64,000 nucleotides of DNA from an uncultured Eubacteriales bacterium (GTDB taxonomy: Bacteria > Bacillota > Clostridia > Oscillospirales > CAG-272). Made by a program: the position numbers and the translations under genes. The notes under the pieces are model-generated. The model was not told the DNA's origin. It made no database searches and worked only from the letters and a program-made list of their open reading frames with translations. Location of the stretch: contig UQNQ01000003.1 of NCBI GenBank assembly GCA_900542425.1, positions 74,782 through 138,781 of the forward strand, given 5' to 3'. Shown here one piece after another: positions 42,242-50,491 of this stretch (position 1 is its first letter; each line of letters starts with the position of its first letter).

Positions 42242-42494
42242 TATTTTTTAGTGCTTGCTCAAGTGCAAGCGCAAGCTGGTCAGGACAAGAGGTCCCTTTT
42301 CCGCCGCAGTCTGTCCCTTTTAGCCGTTTTATGACATCTTCCGCTTTCATTCCGCGGACAAGCTGAGCGATACCTTTGGTATTGCCGTTGCATCCGCCTA
42401 TAAATTGTACCGACTGGATAATGCCGTCCTCAATTTGAACTTTGATTTGACGCGAGCAAGTGCCGCGCGTAGTATATTCTATGTTTTTTACCAT
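42231..42494 (-). CDS. TSCPD-domain protein (TIGR03905 type)
   Basis: 87 residues. Conserved TSCPD in GKGTSCPDQLALAL plus IEYTTRGTCSRQIKVQI, FIGGCNGNTKGIAQLV and GTDCGGKGT match the small family found in Firmicutes and Bacteroidota. TSCPD domains also occur at the C-terminus of B12-dependent ribonucleotide reductases, where the paired Cys act as a metal or redox site. As a stand-alone protein its role is unknown. It precedes the amidohydrolase. Confidence 0.85.
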   Translation of the reverse strand: MVKNIEYTTRGTCSRQIKVQIEDGIIQSVQFIGGCNGNTKGIAQLVRGMKAEDVIKRLKGTDCGGKGTSCPDQLALALEQALKNNDN

Positions 42495-42759
42495 TGCCGC
42501 AACAGGGACCTCCGCTTTTTTTGCATGGTTTCATCCGTTGTTCCGATACTACCGTACTTGGGAGATATCACAAACGATCTGTCGGAACAGAACATGAAAG
42601 AAGCTTGATTCTTTCATATTACTTGACTATTATAGCATAGAAATTAAAAAAATGTTCTGTTTTTTCAAAAAAACATAAAATTTGTGAATATTATACAAAA
42701 AAAAGGAGAAAATTTCTCTAAAGTTTTCTGGCCGTTTTTTGAAAAAATTAAAAAAAATC
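42495..42759. other. Divergent intergenic region upstream of the ribosomal operon
   Basis: No gene. On the minus strand an extended -10 TGCTATAAT (42629-42637) would serve the TSCPD gene, 135 bases from its start; its leader can form TGTTCCGA/TCGGAACA and TGAAAGAA/TTCTTTCA stems. A 100-base A/T-rich tract (42645-42760) precedes the S10 promoter, like an UP element. Confidence 0.55.
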
Positions 42760-42788
42760 TTGATTTTATCGGAGAAATACGATAGAAT
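42760..42788 (+). promoter_or_regulatory. Main promoter of the S10-spc-alpha operon
   Basis: TTGATT (42760-42765), 17-base spacer, TAGAAT (42783-42788), preceded by a long A/T-rich tract. Confidence 0.8.
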
Positions 42789-42794
42789 AGAAAG

Positions 42795-43089
42795 GCTTGA
42801 TGTGCGAGGAAGCGAGAGGTTGCCGTGAAAACGGGGAATTTTCGCTGAGTATGTCCGATAACCGGGCGACAGTTTTGTTTTGTGAGCTGCTTGCATTTCG
42901 GATATTGCGCTGTATACAGCGTCAATCCGGGAAAAGGATGCGAGATGCCGGAGAAATTTCCGGTTTTTTCTTAGGGTGAATGGAAACGCCCGGGATGGTG
43001 TTCACATCGAACTGCGCGCAGCATATACCTAATTTATTATATGCGGCGCCGCCGACACTGAAAAATATTTTTTAAGGAGGCAAAATCAA
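42795..43089 (+). promoter_or_regulatory. Long structured 5' leader of the S10 operon
   Basis: About 295 bases between the promoter and rpsJ. Visible structure: CCGT-GAAA-ACGG hairpin near 42820, a 14-base palindrome CGCTGTATACAGCG (42908-42921), a terminator-like CCGGA/TCCGG hairpin with TTTTTTC (42948-42970), and a G/C-rich end before the AAGGAGG site. This layout fits an attenuated, autoregulated leader, but no match to a named leader family can be shown by eye. Confidence 0.5.
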
Positions 43090-43401
43090 GTGGCAGTAAG
43101 TGAGAAAATCAGAATCAGACTGAAAAGCTACGACCATACATTGGTCGATTCGGCAGCGGAGAAGATTGTTGAGACCGCTAAAAGAAACGGAGCGACGGTT
43201 TCCGGTCCTATTCCGCTTCCCACAGAAAAGGAGATCATTACGATTCTCCGCGCTGTTCATAAATACAAGGACAGCCGTGAGCAGTTTGAGTACAGAACCC
43301 ACAAAAGACTGATTGACGTGATCAAACCGTCTCAGAAAACCATCGAGGCGCTTACATCCCTCGAACTTCCGGCCGGCGTTGAAATTGAAATCAAACTTTG
43401 A
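43090..43401 (+). CDS. rpsJ: 30S ribosomal protein S10
   Basis: 103 residues, full length. VSEKIRIRLKSYDHTLVDSA is the family start, and PLPTEKEIITILRAVHKYKDSREQFEYRTHKRL spans the head-of-30S contact region. GTG start after AAGGAGG. First gene of the operon; 139 bases of non-coding sequence separate it from rplC, longer than usual. S10 also serves as NusE in transcription antitermination. Confidence 0.97.
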   Translation: MAVSEKIRIRLKSYDHTLVDSAAEKIVETAKRNGATVSGPIPLPTEKEIITILRAVHKYKDSREQFEYRTHKRLIDVIKPSQKTIEALTSLELPAGVEIEIKL

Positions 43402-43540
43402 GTTTAGACTCGAGCGGATTTTTCATTTGTAACGGCGTGTGTGCGGAAAATTGTTATTTCTTTGTATGATCCGAGTGGTCAAGTTGACCCGCCCGCGAAA
43501 CTGCGGTGGTCAACCAATAACCTTATAAGGAGGATAAAAC
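43402..43540. promoter_or_regulatory. Structured rpsJ-rplC spacer
   Basis: 139 bases. Contains the near-palindrome GGTCAAGTTGACC and a second GGTGGTCAACC that can compete for pairing, with CCGCCCGCG between. No gene. The rplC ribosome site TAAGGAGG ends it. A candidate for translational control of rplC or processing. Confidence 0.4.
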
Positions 43541-44173
43541 ATGAAAAAGGGTATCATCGGAAAGAAAATCGGTATGACACAGATCTTTGATGAGATCGGA
43601 AATGTTATCCCGGTTACCATTATCGAAGCCGGACCTTGTGTGGTCGCACAGAAGAAAACCGTCGAGAAAGACGGATATTCCAGTGTTCAGCTCGGCTTTG
43701 AAGATGTTGTCGAAAGAAAGCTGAACAAAGCAGAAAAGGGCCATTTCACAAAAGCGGGAGTGGCGATGAAAAAGCATTTGAAAGAATTCAGACTGGATGA
43801 TGCTGAAAACATGAATGTCGGCGATATCGTTGCCGCGGATACATTCGCAGCAGGAGACAGAGTGGATGTTACAGGCATCACAAAAGGACGCGGTTATTCC
43901 GGCGTTATCAAAAGATGGGGATGTCATAAGCTGCGCATGACGCACGGTGTCGGACCTGTTCACCGTCAACCCGGTTCCATGGGTGCGAACTCGAGCCCTT
44001 CCAGAATCTTCAAAAACAAGAAGATGGCCGGACAGTACGGAAACGAACAGGTAACTGTCTTAAATCTCGATGTTGTCCGCGTGGATGCCGATAAAAATCT
44101 GATTGCTGTAAAGGGCGCCGTCCCTGGTGCCAAAGGCGGCATCGTGTTCATTCGAAACACGGTCAAAGCGTGA
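43541..44173 (+). CDS. rplC: 50S ribosomal protein L3
   Basis: 210 residues. IGKKIGMTQIFDEIGNVIPVT opens the protein, and RGYSGVIKRWG ... HRQPGSMGANSSPSRIFKNKK is the loop that reaches toward the peptidyl transferase centre. Followed by rplD after 16 bases. Confidence 0.97.
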   Translation: MKKGIIGKKIGMTQIFDEIGNVIPVTIIEAGPCVVAQKKTVEKDGYSSVQLGFEDVVERKLNKAEKGHFTKAGVAMKKHLKEFRLDDAENMNVGDIVAADTFAAGDRVDVTGITKGRGYSGVIKRWGCHKLRMTHGVGPVHRQPGSMGANSSPSRIFKNKKMAGQYGNEQVTVLNLDVVRVDADKNLIAVKGAVPGAKGGIVFIRNTVKA

Positions 44174-44189
44174 GAAGGAGGAATAGACA

Positions 44190-44813
44190 ATGCCTAACAT
44201 GAAAGTTTTGGACATGACCGGCAAAGAGGTCGGAACCGTTGACCTTGCGGATTCCATATTCGCCGTCACGGTCAATGCGGCAGTACTGCACGCCGCAGTC
44301 AGGGCGTACCTTCTCAACCAGAGACAAGGCACGCAGTCGACACTTACGAGAACCGAAGTTTCCGGCGGCGGCAAAAAGCCGTGGAGACAAAAGGGAACAG
44401 GCAGGGCAAGACAGGGCTCTACCCGTGCGCCTCAATGGACGCACGGCGGCGTTGCTCTTGGACCGAAGCCGAGATCCTATCGCACGGATCTGAATAAAAA
44501 GGTGAAAAGAATCGCTATGAAGAGCGCGTTTTCCAGCAAGGTCGCTGACGATGCGTTCGTTGTTGTGGATTCTATTGCGGCAACTGAGTATAAGACAAAA
44601 ACGATGGTCAATATGCTCACAGCTGTCGGCGCCGCAGGCAAAGCACTTGTGGTTCTCCCTGAAAAGGATGAAAAGGTTGTAAAGAGTTTTGCCAACATAC
44701 CGGGCGTAAAAACAGCGTATGTCAATACGCTTAACGTATACGACATCCTGAATTGCGACAAGCTCGTCGTAGCGCTGGATGCGGTGAAGAAGATTGAGGA
44801 GGTGTACGCATGA
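44190..44813 (+). CDS. rplD: 50S ribosomal protein L4
   Basis: 207 residues. The extended exit-tunnel loop is SGGGKKPWRQKGTGRARQGS. In E. coli L4 represses its own operon; here it could act on the unusual rpsJ leader, which is inference. Its stop overlaps the rplW start by 4 bases (ATGA). Confidence 0.97.
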   Translation: MPNMKVLDMTGKEVGTVDLADSIFAVTVNAAVLHAAVRAYLLNQRQGTQSTLTRTEVSGGGKKPWRQKGTGRARQGSTRAPQWTHGGVALGPKPRSYRTDLNKKVKRIAMKSAFSSKVADDAFVVVDSIAATEYKTKTMVNMLTAVGAAGKALVVLPEKDEKVVKSFANIPGVKTAYVNTLNVYDILNCDKLVVALDAVKKIEEVYA

Positions 44814-45103
44814 AATTTGCTCATGATATTATCGTAAGACCGGTTATTACGGAAAAGAGTCTTGAGGCGACAAAATCCAAACGTTACACCTTCGAGGTTC
44901 AAAAGGACGCGACAAAACCGGAGATCGCACGTGCAGTTGAAGAAGCTTTCGGCGTCACGGTTGCGAGCGTCAACACAATCAGCATGAAAAAGAAACCGAA
45001 AAGACTCGGTGTCCATTCCGGCTATACGAAGGCTTGGAAAAAAGCCATTGTTACGCTGAAAGCGGATTCAAAATCCATCGAGTTCTTTGACGGCATGATT
45101 TGA
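44810..45103 (+). CDS. rplW: 50S ribosomal protein L23
   Basis: 97 residues. DIIVRPVITEKSLEATKSKRYTFEV is the family start. Forms the docking site at the tunnel exit for trigger factor and the signal recognition particle. Translationally coupled to rplD. Confidence 0.97.
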   Translation: MKFAHDIIVRPVITEKSLEATKSKRYTFEVQKDATKPEIARAVEEAFGVTVASVNTISMKKKPKRLGVHSGYTKAWKKAIVTLKADSKSIEFFDGMI

Positions 45104-45118
45104 TGAGGAGGTAAGAGA

Positions 45119-45952
45119 ATGGCTACGATCAAGTATAAACCGACTACTCCCGCAAGACGGAATATGACGGTGCCGGATTTCGCAGAAATCACGAAATTCA
45201 CTCCCGAGAAAAGTCTTGTCGTAATCAAGAAAAAACATGCCGGCAGAAACAGCTACGGCAGAATTACCGTTCGTCATAAGGGCGGCGGCAACAAGCAGAA
45301 ATACAGAATTATTGATTTTAAGCGTCCCTATACAGAGGATGCGGCGACGGTCATCGGCATCGAGTATGATCCGAACAGAACCGCATATATCGCTCTTCTG
45401 CAATATGAGGACGGCACGAAAAAATATATCATCGCTCCTGTGGGACTCACAGACGGCGACAAGGTATATTCCGGCGCGAATGCCGATATCAAGCCCGGAA
45501 ACACGCTTCCGATTGCGAATATTCCGGTTGGTACTTTTATTTATAACATTGAGCTGTATCCCGGCAAAGGCGGTCAGCTCGTCCGTTCCGCAGGTTCTGC
45601 GGCTCAGCTGATGGCAAAAGAAAACGGAATGGCTCAGGTCAGACTTCCTTCCGGAGAAGTTCGTCTTATCCGCTTGGATTGCCGTGCCCAGATCGGTCAG
45701 GTTTCCAACATCGATCATGAAAACGTGAAAATCGGCAAGGCCGGTAAAACCCGTCACCGCGGCATTCGTCCGACGGTTCGCGGTTCTGTTATGAACCCCT
45801 GTGATCACCCGCATGGCGGTGGTGAGGGCCGTTCTCCGATCGGTCGTCCGTCTCCTGTAACACCGTGGGGCAAACCGGCTCTCGGTTATAAGACGAGAGA
45901 CAAGAAGGCGAGAACCGAACGCTTCATCGTAAAACACAGAAACGGTAAATAA
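45119..45952 (+). CDS. rplB: 50S ribosomal protein L2
   Basis: 277 residues. IKYKPTTPARRNMT start, then the RNA-binding KHAGRNSYGRITVRHKGGG and the C-terminal VMNPCDHPHGGGEGRSPIG with the invariant histidine near the peptidyl transferase centre. Normal length. Confidence 0.98.
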   Translation: MATIKYKPTTPARRNMTVPDFAEITKFTPEKSLVVIKKKHAGRNSYGRITVRHKGGGNKQKYRIIDFKRPYTEDAATVIGIEYDPNRTAYIALLQYEDGTKKYIIAPVGLTDGDKVYSGANADIKPGNTLPIANIPVGTFIYNIELYPGKGGQLVRSAGSAAQLMAKENGMAQVRLPSGEVRLIRLDCRAQIGQVSNIDHENVKIGKAGKTRHRGIRPTVRGSVMNPCDHPHGGGEGRSPIGRPSPVTPWGKPALGYKTRDKKARTERFIVKHRNGK

Positions 45953-45969
45953 AGGAGGAGGGCATTGAA

Positions 45970-46251
45970 ATGAGCAGAAGTCTGAAAAAAGGACCTTTCG
46001 TTGAAGAGAAGCTCTTCTCAAGAGTTGTCGCGATGAACGAAAAGGGTGAGAAAAAGGTAATCAAGACTTGGTCCCGCGCGTCTGTGATTTTCCCGGAATT
46101 TGTAGGACATACAATTGCGGTTCATGACGGCAGGAAGCATGTTCCGGTCTATGTGACTGAGGATATGGTCGGTCACAGACTCGGCGAGTTTGCACCTACC
46201 AGAACGTTCAAAGGTCATGCTGGTTCAAAAACATCAAACAACGGTAAATAA
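45970..46251 (+). CDS. rpsS: 30S ribosomal protein S19
   Basis: 93 residues. SRSLKKGPFVEEKL start and GHRLGEFAPTRTFKGHAG end are diagnostic. Binds 16S rRNA helix with S13 in the 30S head. AGGAGG precedes the ATG within the rplB-rpsS gap. Confidence 0.98.
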   Translation: MSRSLKKGPFVEEKLFSRVVAMNEKGEKKVIKTWSRASVIFPEFVGHTIAVHDGRKHVPVYVTEDMVGHRLGEFAPTRTFKGHAGSKTSNNGK

Positions 46252-46283
46252 TCTCGCACCAAAGCGAAGGGAGGCAAAATTAA

Positions 46284-46625
46284 ATGGAATCAAGAGCATA
46301 TCTTAAATATGCCAGAATATCCCCGCGCAAAGTACAGATTGTGCTTGACCTCATCAGAGGGAAGGATGCGGGAGAAGCAATGGCAATTTTGAAAAACACT
46401 CCTAAATCTGCGAGTGAATACCTCATCAAGCTGTTAAAAAGTGCGATCGCAAACGCGGAGCACAACTTCAGTATGGATGTGAGCAGACTGTACGTATCTG
46501 AATGCTTTGTCTGCCCGGGACCGACGCTGAAGAGAATTATGCCCCGCGCGAGAGGAAGCGCGGACAGAATCCTGAAGAGAACAAGCCATGTGACGCTTGC
46601 TCTGAAGGAAAAAGAAGAAGCTTGA
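46284..46625 (+). CDS. rplV: 50S ribosomal protein L22
   Basis: 113 residues. YLKYARISPRKVQIVLDLIRGK start; the tunnel loop is PTLKRIMPRARGSADRILKRTSH, the site of macrolide-resistance mutations in other bacteria, and it appears wild-type in length. Confidence 0.98.
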   Translation: MESRAYLKYARISPRKVQIVLDLIRGKDAGEAMAILKNTPKSASEYLIKLLKSAIANAEHNFSMDVSRLYVSECFVCPGPTLKRIMPRARGSADRILKRTSHVTLALKEKEEA

Positions 46626-46641
46626 AAAGGAGGCAGGAAGA

Positions 46642-47481
46642 ATGGGTCAGAAGGTTAATCCGCACGGTCTGCGTGTCGGTGTCATCAAAGATTGGGATTC
46701 AAGATGGTTCGCAAAAGACGAAGACTTCGGCGATACCCTTGTTTCCGACTACCAAATCAGAAAATATCTGAAGGATAAACTGAAGCTTGCCGGCATTCCG
46801 AAAGTCGAAATCGAGCGGACAAATGCGGGTGTAAAAGTGTTTATCCATTGTGCGAAGCCCGGTATGGTAATCGGACGCGGCGGCTCTGAAATTGAAAAGC
46901 TCCGCGCTGCACTTGAGAAAATGACCGGGAAATCCGTCAGCGTAAACGTTGTTGAAATCAAAAATCCCGACCTCAACGCACAGCTTGTGGCGGAAGCGAT
47001 TTCCGAGCAGCTTGAAAAAAGAATTGCGTTCCGCCGTGCCATGAAGCAAGCGATTGGCAGAACGATGAGAGTCGGTGCTAAAGGAATCAAAATTTCGGTT
47101 TCCGGTCGTCTTGGCGGGGCTGAAATTGCAAGAAGCGAACATTATCATGAGGGAACAATCCCGCTTCAGACACTCAGAGCTGATATCGATTACGGCTTCT
47201 GGGAAGCAAATACCACTTACGGTAAAATCGGCGTAAAGGTTTGGATCTATAAGGGCGAAGTCCTTTCCGGCAGAGCCGGTGCATCTGTTCCGACAGAAGC
47301 GCCCGCCGAAAAACGTGAGAGACGTGACCGCCGTGACCGCGGCGACCGCAGAGGCGGAAACAGAGGAGAGCACGGCAATCGCGGAGATCGCGGAACCGGC
47401 GCGCCGAGACAGGGGTATTCCAATACTCCGAGAGAACCCAGAGAAGGAGGCAGAAGAAATGTTGTTGCCAAAGAGAGTTAA
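46642..47481 (+). CDS. rpsC: 30S ribosomal protein S3 with a long Arg/Gly/Asp-rich tail
   Basis: 279 residues, against about 218-233 in well-known species. The KH domain (GMVIGRGGSEIEKLR near 75) and the conserved C-terminal domain (GAKGIKISVSGRLGGAEIAR) are normal through about residue 213. The remaining 65 residues are RRDRRDRGDRRGGNRGEHGN-type repeats, basic and probably disordered. Similar tails exist in some Clostridia. The rplP ribosome site and start lie inside the tail region, so the two genes overlap by 23 bases in different frames. Confidence 0.96.
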   Translation: MGQKVNPHGLRVGVIKDWDSRWFAKDEDFGDTLVSDYQIRKYLKDKLKLAGIPKVEIERTNAGVKVFIHCAKPGMVIGRGGSEIEKLRAALEKMTGKSVSVNVVEIKNPDLNAQLVAEAISEQLEKRIAFRRAMKQAIGRTMRVGAKGIKISVSGRLGGAEIARSEHYHEGTIPLQTLRADIDYGFWEANTTYGKIGVKVWIYKGEVLSGRAGASVPTEAPAEKRERRDRRDRGDRRGGNRGEHGNRGDRGTGAPRQGYSNTPREPREGGRRNVVAKES

Positions 47482-47881
47482 ATACAGACGTGTTCAGCGC
47501 GGTCGTCTGAAAGGCAAAGCGACCCGCGGCAATACGGTGACCTACGGCTCTTACGGACTTGCGGCACTGGAGCCTGCATGGATCACGAGCAACCAGATTG
47601 AGGCTGCCCGTATCGCTATGACACGTTACATCAAACGTGGCGGTCAGGTCTGGATTAAGATTTTCCCCGACAAGCCGATTACCGAGAAGCCGGCAGAAAC
47701 CCGAATGGGTTCCGGTAAAGGTTCTCCTGAATACTGGGTCGCAGTTGTCAAGCCGGGAAGAGTGATGTTTGAAATGGACGGCGTTTCCGAGGAAATTGCC
47801 AAGGAAGCTATGCGTCTTGCGTCGCACAAGCTTCCGATCAAATGTAAATTCGTGAAAAAAGAAGAAGCAGGGGAGGAATAA
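47459..47881 (+). CDS. rplP: 50S ribosomal protein L16
   Basis: 140 residues. LLPKRVKYRRVQRGRLKGKA start and KSVE-type end region (GSGKGSPEYWVAVVKPGRVM) are diagnostic; it contacts A-site tRNA. I chose the ATG at 47459 because GAAGGAGG lies just before it, although it sits within rpsC; the longer upstream frame is only the shifted S3 tail. Confidence 0.97.
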   Translation: MLLPKRVKYRRVQRGRLKGKATRGNTVTYGSYGLAALEPAWITSNQIEAARIAMTRYIKRGGQVWIKIFPDKPITEKPAETRMGSGKGSPEYWVAVVKPGRVMFEMDGVSEEIAKEAMRLASHKLPIKCKFVKKEEAGEE

Positions 47882-47885
47882 AACA

Positions 47886-48077
47886 GTGAAAGCTACAGAA
47901 CTGAGAAGCATGACTTCCGCTGAACTTACCTCTAAGCTCAAGGAACTCAAGAGCGATCTTTTTAAGCTTCGTTTTCAAAATGAGATCAATCAGCTCGACA
48001 ATCCCCATAAAATCACCGATGTCAAGCGTGATATTGCAAGAGTGATGACGGTCCTTCGCGAGAAGGAAGCGGAATAA
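47886..48077 (+). CDS. rpmC: 50S ribosomal protein L29
   Basis: 63 residues, two-helix protein. KATELRSMTSAELTSKLKEL and RFQNEINQLDNPHKI are typical. GTG start after AGGGGAGG. It lies at the tunnel exit beside L23. Confidence 0.97.
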   Translation: MKATELRSMTSAELTSKLKELKSDLFKLRFQNEINQLDNPHKITDVKRDIARVMTVLREKEAE

Positions 48078-48099
48078 GCCATAGAGAGGAGAGAATGTT

Positions 48100-48366
48100 A
48101 TGAGTGAAGCGACAGAGAGAAATCTCAGAAAAACAAGAGTCGGCAAAGTCGTAAGCGATAAAATGGATAAAACCATTGTCGTTGCGATTGAGGATAACGT
48201 GAAGCATCCGGTCTACGGCAAGGTTATTAAAAGAACAGTAAAATTCAAAGCGCACGACGAAAACAACGCATGCGGCATCGGCGACAAGGTCATGATCATG
48301 GAGACAAGACCTCTTTCTAAGGATAAGAGATGGCGTCTTGTTGAAATTATCGAAAAGGCAAAATAA
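48100..48366 (+). CDS. rpsQ: 30S ribosomal protein S17
   Basis: 88 residues. NLRKTRVGKVVSDKMDKTIVV and HDENNACGIGDKVMIMETRPL are the OB-fold signatures. Followed by a 69-base spacer before rplN. Confidence 0.97.
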   Translation: MSEATERNLRKTRVGKVVSDKMDKTIVVAIEDNVKHPVYGKVIKRTVKFKAHDENNACGIGDKVMIMETRPLSKDKRWRLVEIIEKAK

Positions 48367-48435
48367 AATTCATAGTGCAAGGTTAGAGCGTAAATCGCAA
48401 CCTGTGAGATGTGAATATTCAAGGAGGAAAGCACA

Positions 48436-48804
48436 ATGATACAGCAACAATCATTGATGAAGGTCGCCGATAACACCGGCGCGAAAGAGCTTATGTGCAT
48501 CAGAGTGCTCGGCGGTACCGGAAGAAGATACGGCAACATCGGGGATGTCGTGGTTGCCTGCGTGAAAAAGGCGGCTCCCGGCGGAACGGTGAAGAAGGGC
48601 GAGGTTGTAAGAGCCGTGATTGTCCGTTCTGTCAAAGGTATCAAGAGAGCAGACGGCTCGTATCTTAAGTTCGATGAGAACGCAGCCGTTATTATCAAAG
48701 AAGACAAAACGCCGCGAGGCACCCGAATTTTTGGGCCAGTGGCAAGAGAACTGCGTGAGAAGGATTATATCAAGATTCTTTCTCTTGCTCCGGAAGTACT
48801 GTAA
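48436..48804 (+). CDS. rplN: 50S ribosomal protein L14
   Basis: 122 residues, exactly the common length. IQQQSLMKVADNTGAKELMC start, RADGSYLKFDENAAVII and GTRIFGPVARELR are diagnostic. Forms an intersubunit bridge. Heads the spc part of the operon. Confidence 0.98.
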   Translation: MIQQQSLMKVADNTGAKELMCIRVLGGTGRRYGNIGDVVVACVKKAAPGGTVKKGEVVRAVIVRSVKGIKRADGSYLKFDENAAVIIKEDKTPRGTRIFGPVARELREKDYIKILSLAPEVL

Positions 48805-48818
48805 TGGAGGATTCGAAA

Positions 48819-49133
48819 ATGAATAAAGTTCATGTAAGAAGAGATGATACCGTTATTGTCATTTCCGGCGACGACAAAGGCGCAAAAGGAAAGGTAATTG
48901 CGGTGTCTCCGGACGAACACAAGGTTATTGTTGAAAAAGTGAACGTCCAGACAAAGCATATGAAACCCAGAAAGCAGGGAGAAGCCGGCGGCATTATCAA
49001 GGTCGAAGGTGCCGTATATGCCGATAAAGTGGCACTTTATTGCTCCAGCTGCGACAAGGGCGTACGGTCTAAGGTGAAAATCGAAGATGGCAAAAAAATC
49101 CGCGTTTGTGTAAAATGCGGCAAGAAGATTTAA
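48819..49133 (+). CDS. rplX: 50S ribosomal protein L24 (zinc-ribbon form)
   Basis: 104 residues. KOW motif: DDTVIVISGDDKGAKGKVI. The C-terminus has CSSC ... CVKC, a zinc ribbon kept in many but not all bacterial L24 proteins. ATG at 48819 was chosen because GGAGG precedes it; an in-frame ATG 15 bases upstream overlaps the rplN stop. Confidence 0.97.
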   Translation: MNKVHVRRDDTVIVISGDDKGAKGKVIAVSPDEHKVIVEKVNVQTKHMKPRKQGEAGGIIKVEGAVYADKVALYCSSCDKGVRSKVKIEDGKKIRVCVKCGKKI

Positions 49134-49150
49134 TGCGGAGGTAATGGAAA

Positions 49151-49690
49151 ATGGCAAGACTGAAAGAGTATTACAAACAAGAAGTTGCTCCCGCACTGAT
49201 GAAGAAATTTTCCTATAAGAGTCCGATGCAGATTCCGCGCTTTGATAAAATCGTTATCAACGTAGGCGCAGGAGATGCCAAGGACAACGCGAAAGCAATC
49301 GATAATATTATCGAGGAAATCACGGCGATTACAGGTCAGAGAGCAGTTCCGACCTACGCGAGAAAGTCTGTTGCGAATTTTAAAGTAAGACAAGGCATGA
49401 AAATCGGTGTGAAAGTAACTCTTCGCGGCGATAGAATGTTTGAGTTTATGGATAGACTCTTTAATCTCGCGCTGCCCCGAGTTCGTGACTTCAAGGGTAT
49501 CAGCCCGAATGCTTTTGACGGACGCGGTAATTATTCGCTCGGCATTAAGGAACAGCTGATATTCCCCGAAATCGAATATGATAAGGTCGATAAAATCCGT
49601 GGTATGGATATTGCTTTTGTAACAACGGCATCAACCGATGAAGAGGCAAAAGAGCTGCTTGAACTGATGGGCGCTCCGTTTGCAAAATAA
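49151..49690 (+). CDS. rplE: 50S ribosomal protein L5
   Basis: 179 residues. EYYKQEVAPALMKKFSYKSP start; VTLRGDRMFEFMDRL and FKGISPNAFDGRGNYSLGI are conserved. Binds 5S rRNA and touches P-site tRNA. Confidence 0.98.
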   Translation: MARLKEYYKQEVAPALMKKFSYKSPMQIPRFDKIVINVGAGDAKDNAKAIDNIIEEITAITGQRAVPTYARKSVANFKVRQGMKIGVKVTLRGDRMFEFMDRLFNLALPRVRDFKGISPNAFDGRGNYSLGIKEQLIFPEIEYDKVDKIRGMDIAFVTTASTDEEAKELLELMGAPFAK

Positions 49691-49707
49691 GGCAGGAGGT
49701 AAGAAGA

Positions 49708-49893
49708 ATGGCAAAAACTTCAATGAAGGTCAAACAGCAGAGACCGCAGAAGTATTCCACAAGAGAATACAATCGCTGCAAAATCTGCGGCAGACCGCAC
49801 GGTTATCTCCGGAAATTCGGCATTTGCCGTATCTGCTTCCGCGAGCTTGCTTATAAGGGACAGATCCCCGGCGTTAAGAAAGCCAGCTGGTAA
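49708..49893 (+). CDS. rpsZ: 30S ribosomal protein S14, type Z
   Basis: 61 residues. Zinc ligands CKICGRPHGY and CRICFRE, the short zinc form usual in Firmicutes, rather than the longer zinc-free S14. AAGGCAGGAGG before the ATG. Followed by the 182-base structured spacer before rpsH. Confidence 0.98.
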   Translation: MAKTSMKVKQQRPQKYSTREYNRCKICGRPHGYLRKFGICRICFRELAYKGQIPGVKKASW

Positions 49894-50075
49894 GCAAATT
49901 TCCGGTCAGATGATCCGGAAAAATCAAATTTGAATGGCTCCGATCTTGTCGAAAGGAAAGCCAAAAGGCTTTAACCATCGACTCGCCGCCGGCAAATATG
50001 CCGGCAGCAAGGATTCGGCGAAGGGAGATTTCTCCCAAAACCAGAAAAACACTTGCATCAAAGGAGGACGAAACA
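49894..50075. promoter_or_regulatory. Structured rpsZ-rpsH spacer
   Basis: 182 bases, unusual inside this tight operon. Visible stems: TTTCCGG/CCGGAAA near 49900, an outer TCGCC/GGCGA (49983/50017) closing an inner GCCGGCA/TGCCGGC hairpin (49988-50005), then GGGAGA/TCTCCC (50023-50036). The arrangement resembles a folded RNA element just before the S8 start, where S8 feedback control is known in E. coli (there at L5). No gene is supported in it. Confidence 0.55.
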
Positions 50076-50474
50076 ATGCAAATTTCAGATGTAATTGCAG
50101 ATATGCTGACCCGCATCCGGAATGCGAACAGCGCAAAGCACGAAACAGTGGATATTCCCGCTTCCGGTATGAAAAAGTCGATTGCAGATATCCTCAAGGA
50201 AGAGGGTTATATTGCGGGCTATCAGATTATCGAAGACGGAAAACAGGGAATTATCCGTATTACACTCAAATACGGACGGGGTAAACAGAAAGTAATTCAG
50301 GGATTGCGCAGAGTGTCCAAGCCCGGACTGCGTATTTATTCCAACTGCGAGGATATGCCGAGAGTGATGAACGGACTGGGTATCGCGATCGTATCTACGT
50401 CTAAAGGCGTTATGACTGACAAAAAAGCACGTGAGCTTCATGTCGGCGGCGAAGTTCTCGCTTTTGTATGGTAA
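50076..50474 (+). CDS. rpsH: 30S ribosomal protein S8
   Basis: 132 residues, full length. ISDVIADMLTRIRNANSAKH start and STSKGVMTDKKARELHVGGE with the final FVW are diagnostic. S8 is a primary 16S binder and a known autogenous repressor elsewhere. ATG at 50076 was chosen after AAGGAGG; a longer in-frame start lies in the spacer. Confidence 0.97.
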   Translation: MQISDVIADMLTRIRNANSAKHETVDIPASGMKKSIADILKEEGYIAGYQIIEDGKQGIIRITLKYGRGKQKVIQGLRRVSKPGLRIYSNCEDMPRVMNGLGIAIVSTSKGVMTDKKARELHVGGEVLAFVW

Positions 50475-50491
50475 TGGGGAGGTAAACGGAC

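Noticed and set aside
42797..42979. 60-codon plus-strand frame in the S10 leader
   Set aside because: No ribosome site, Cys/Arg-rich peptide with no family; better explained as leader RNA.
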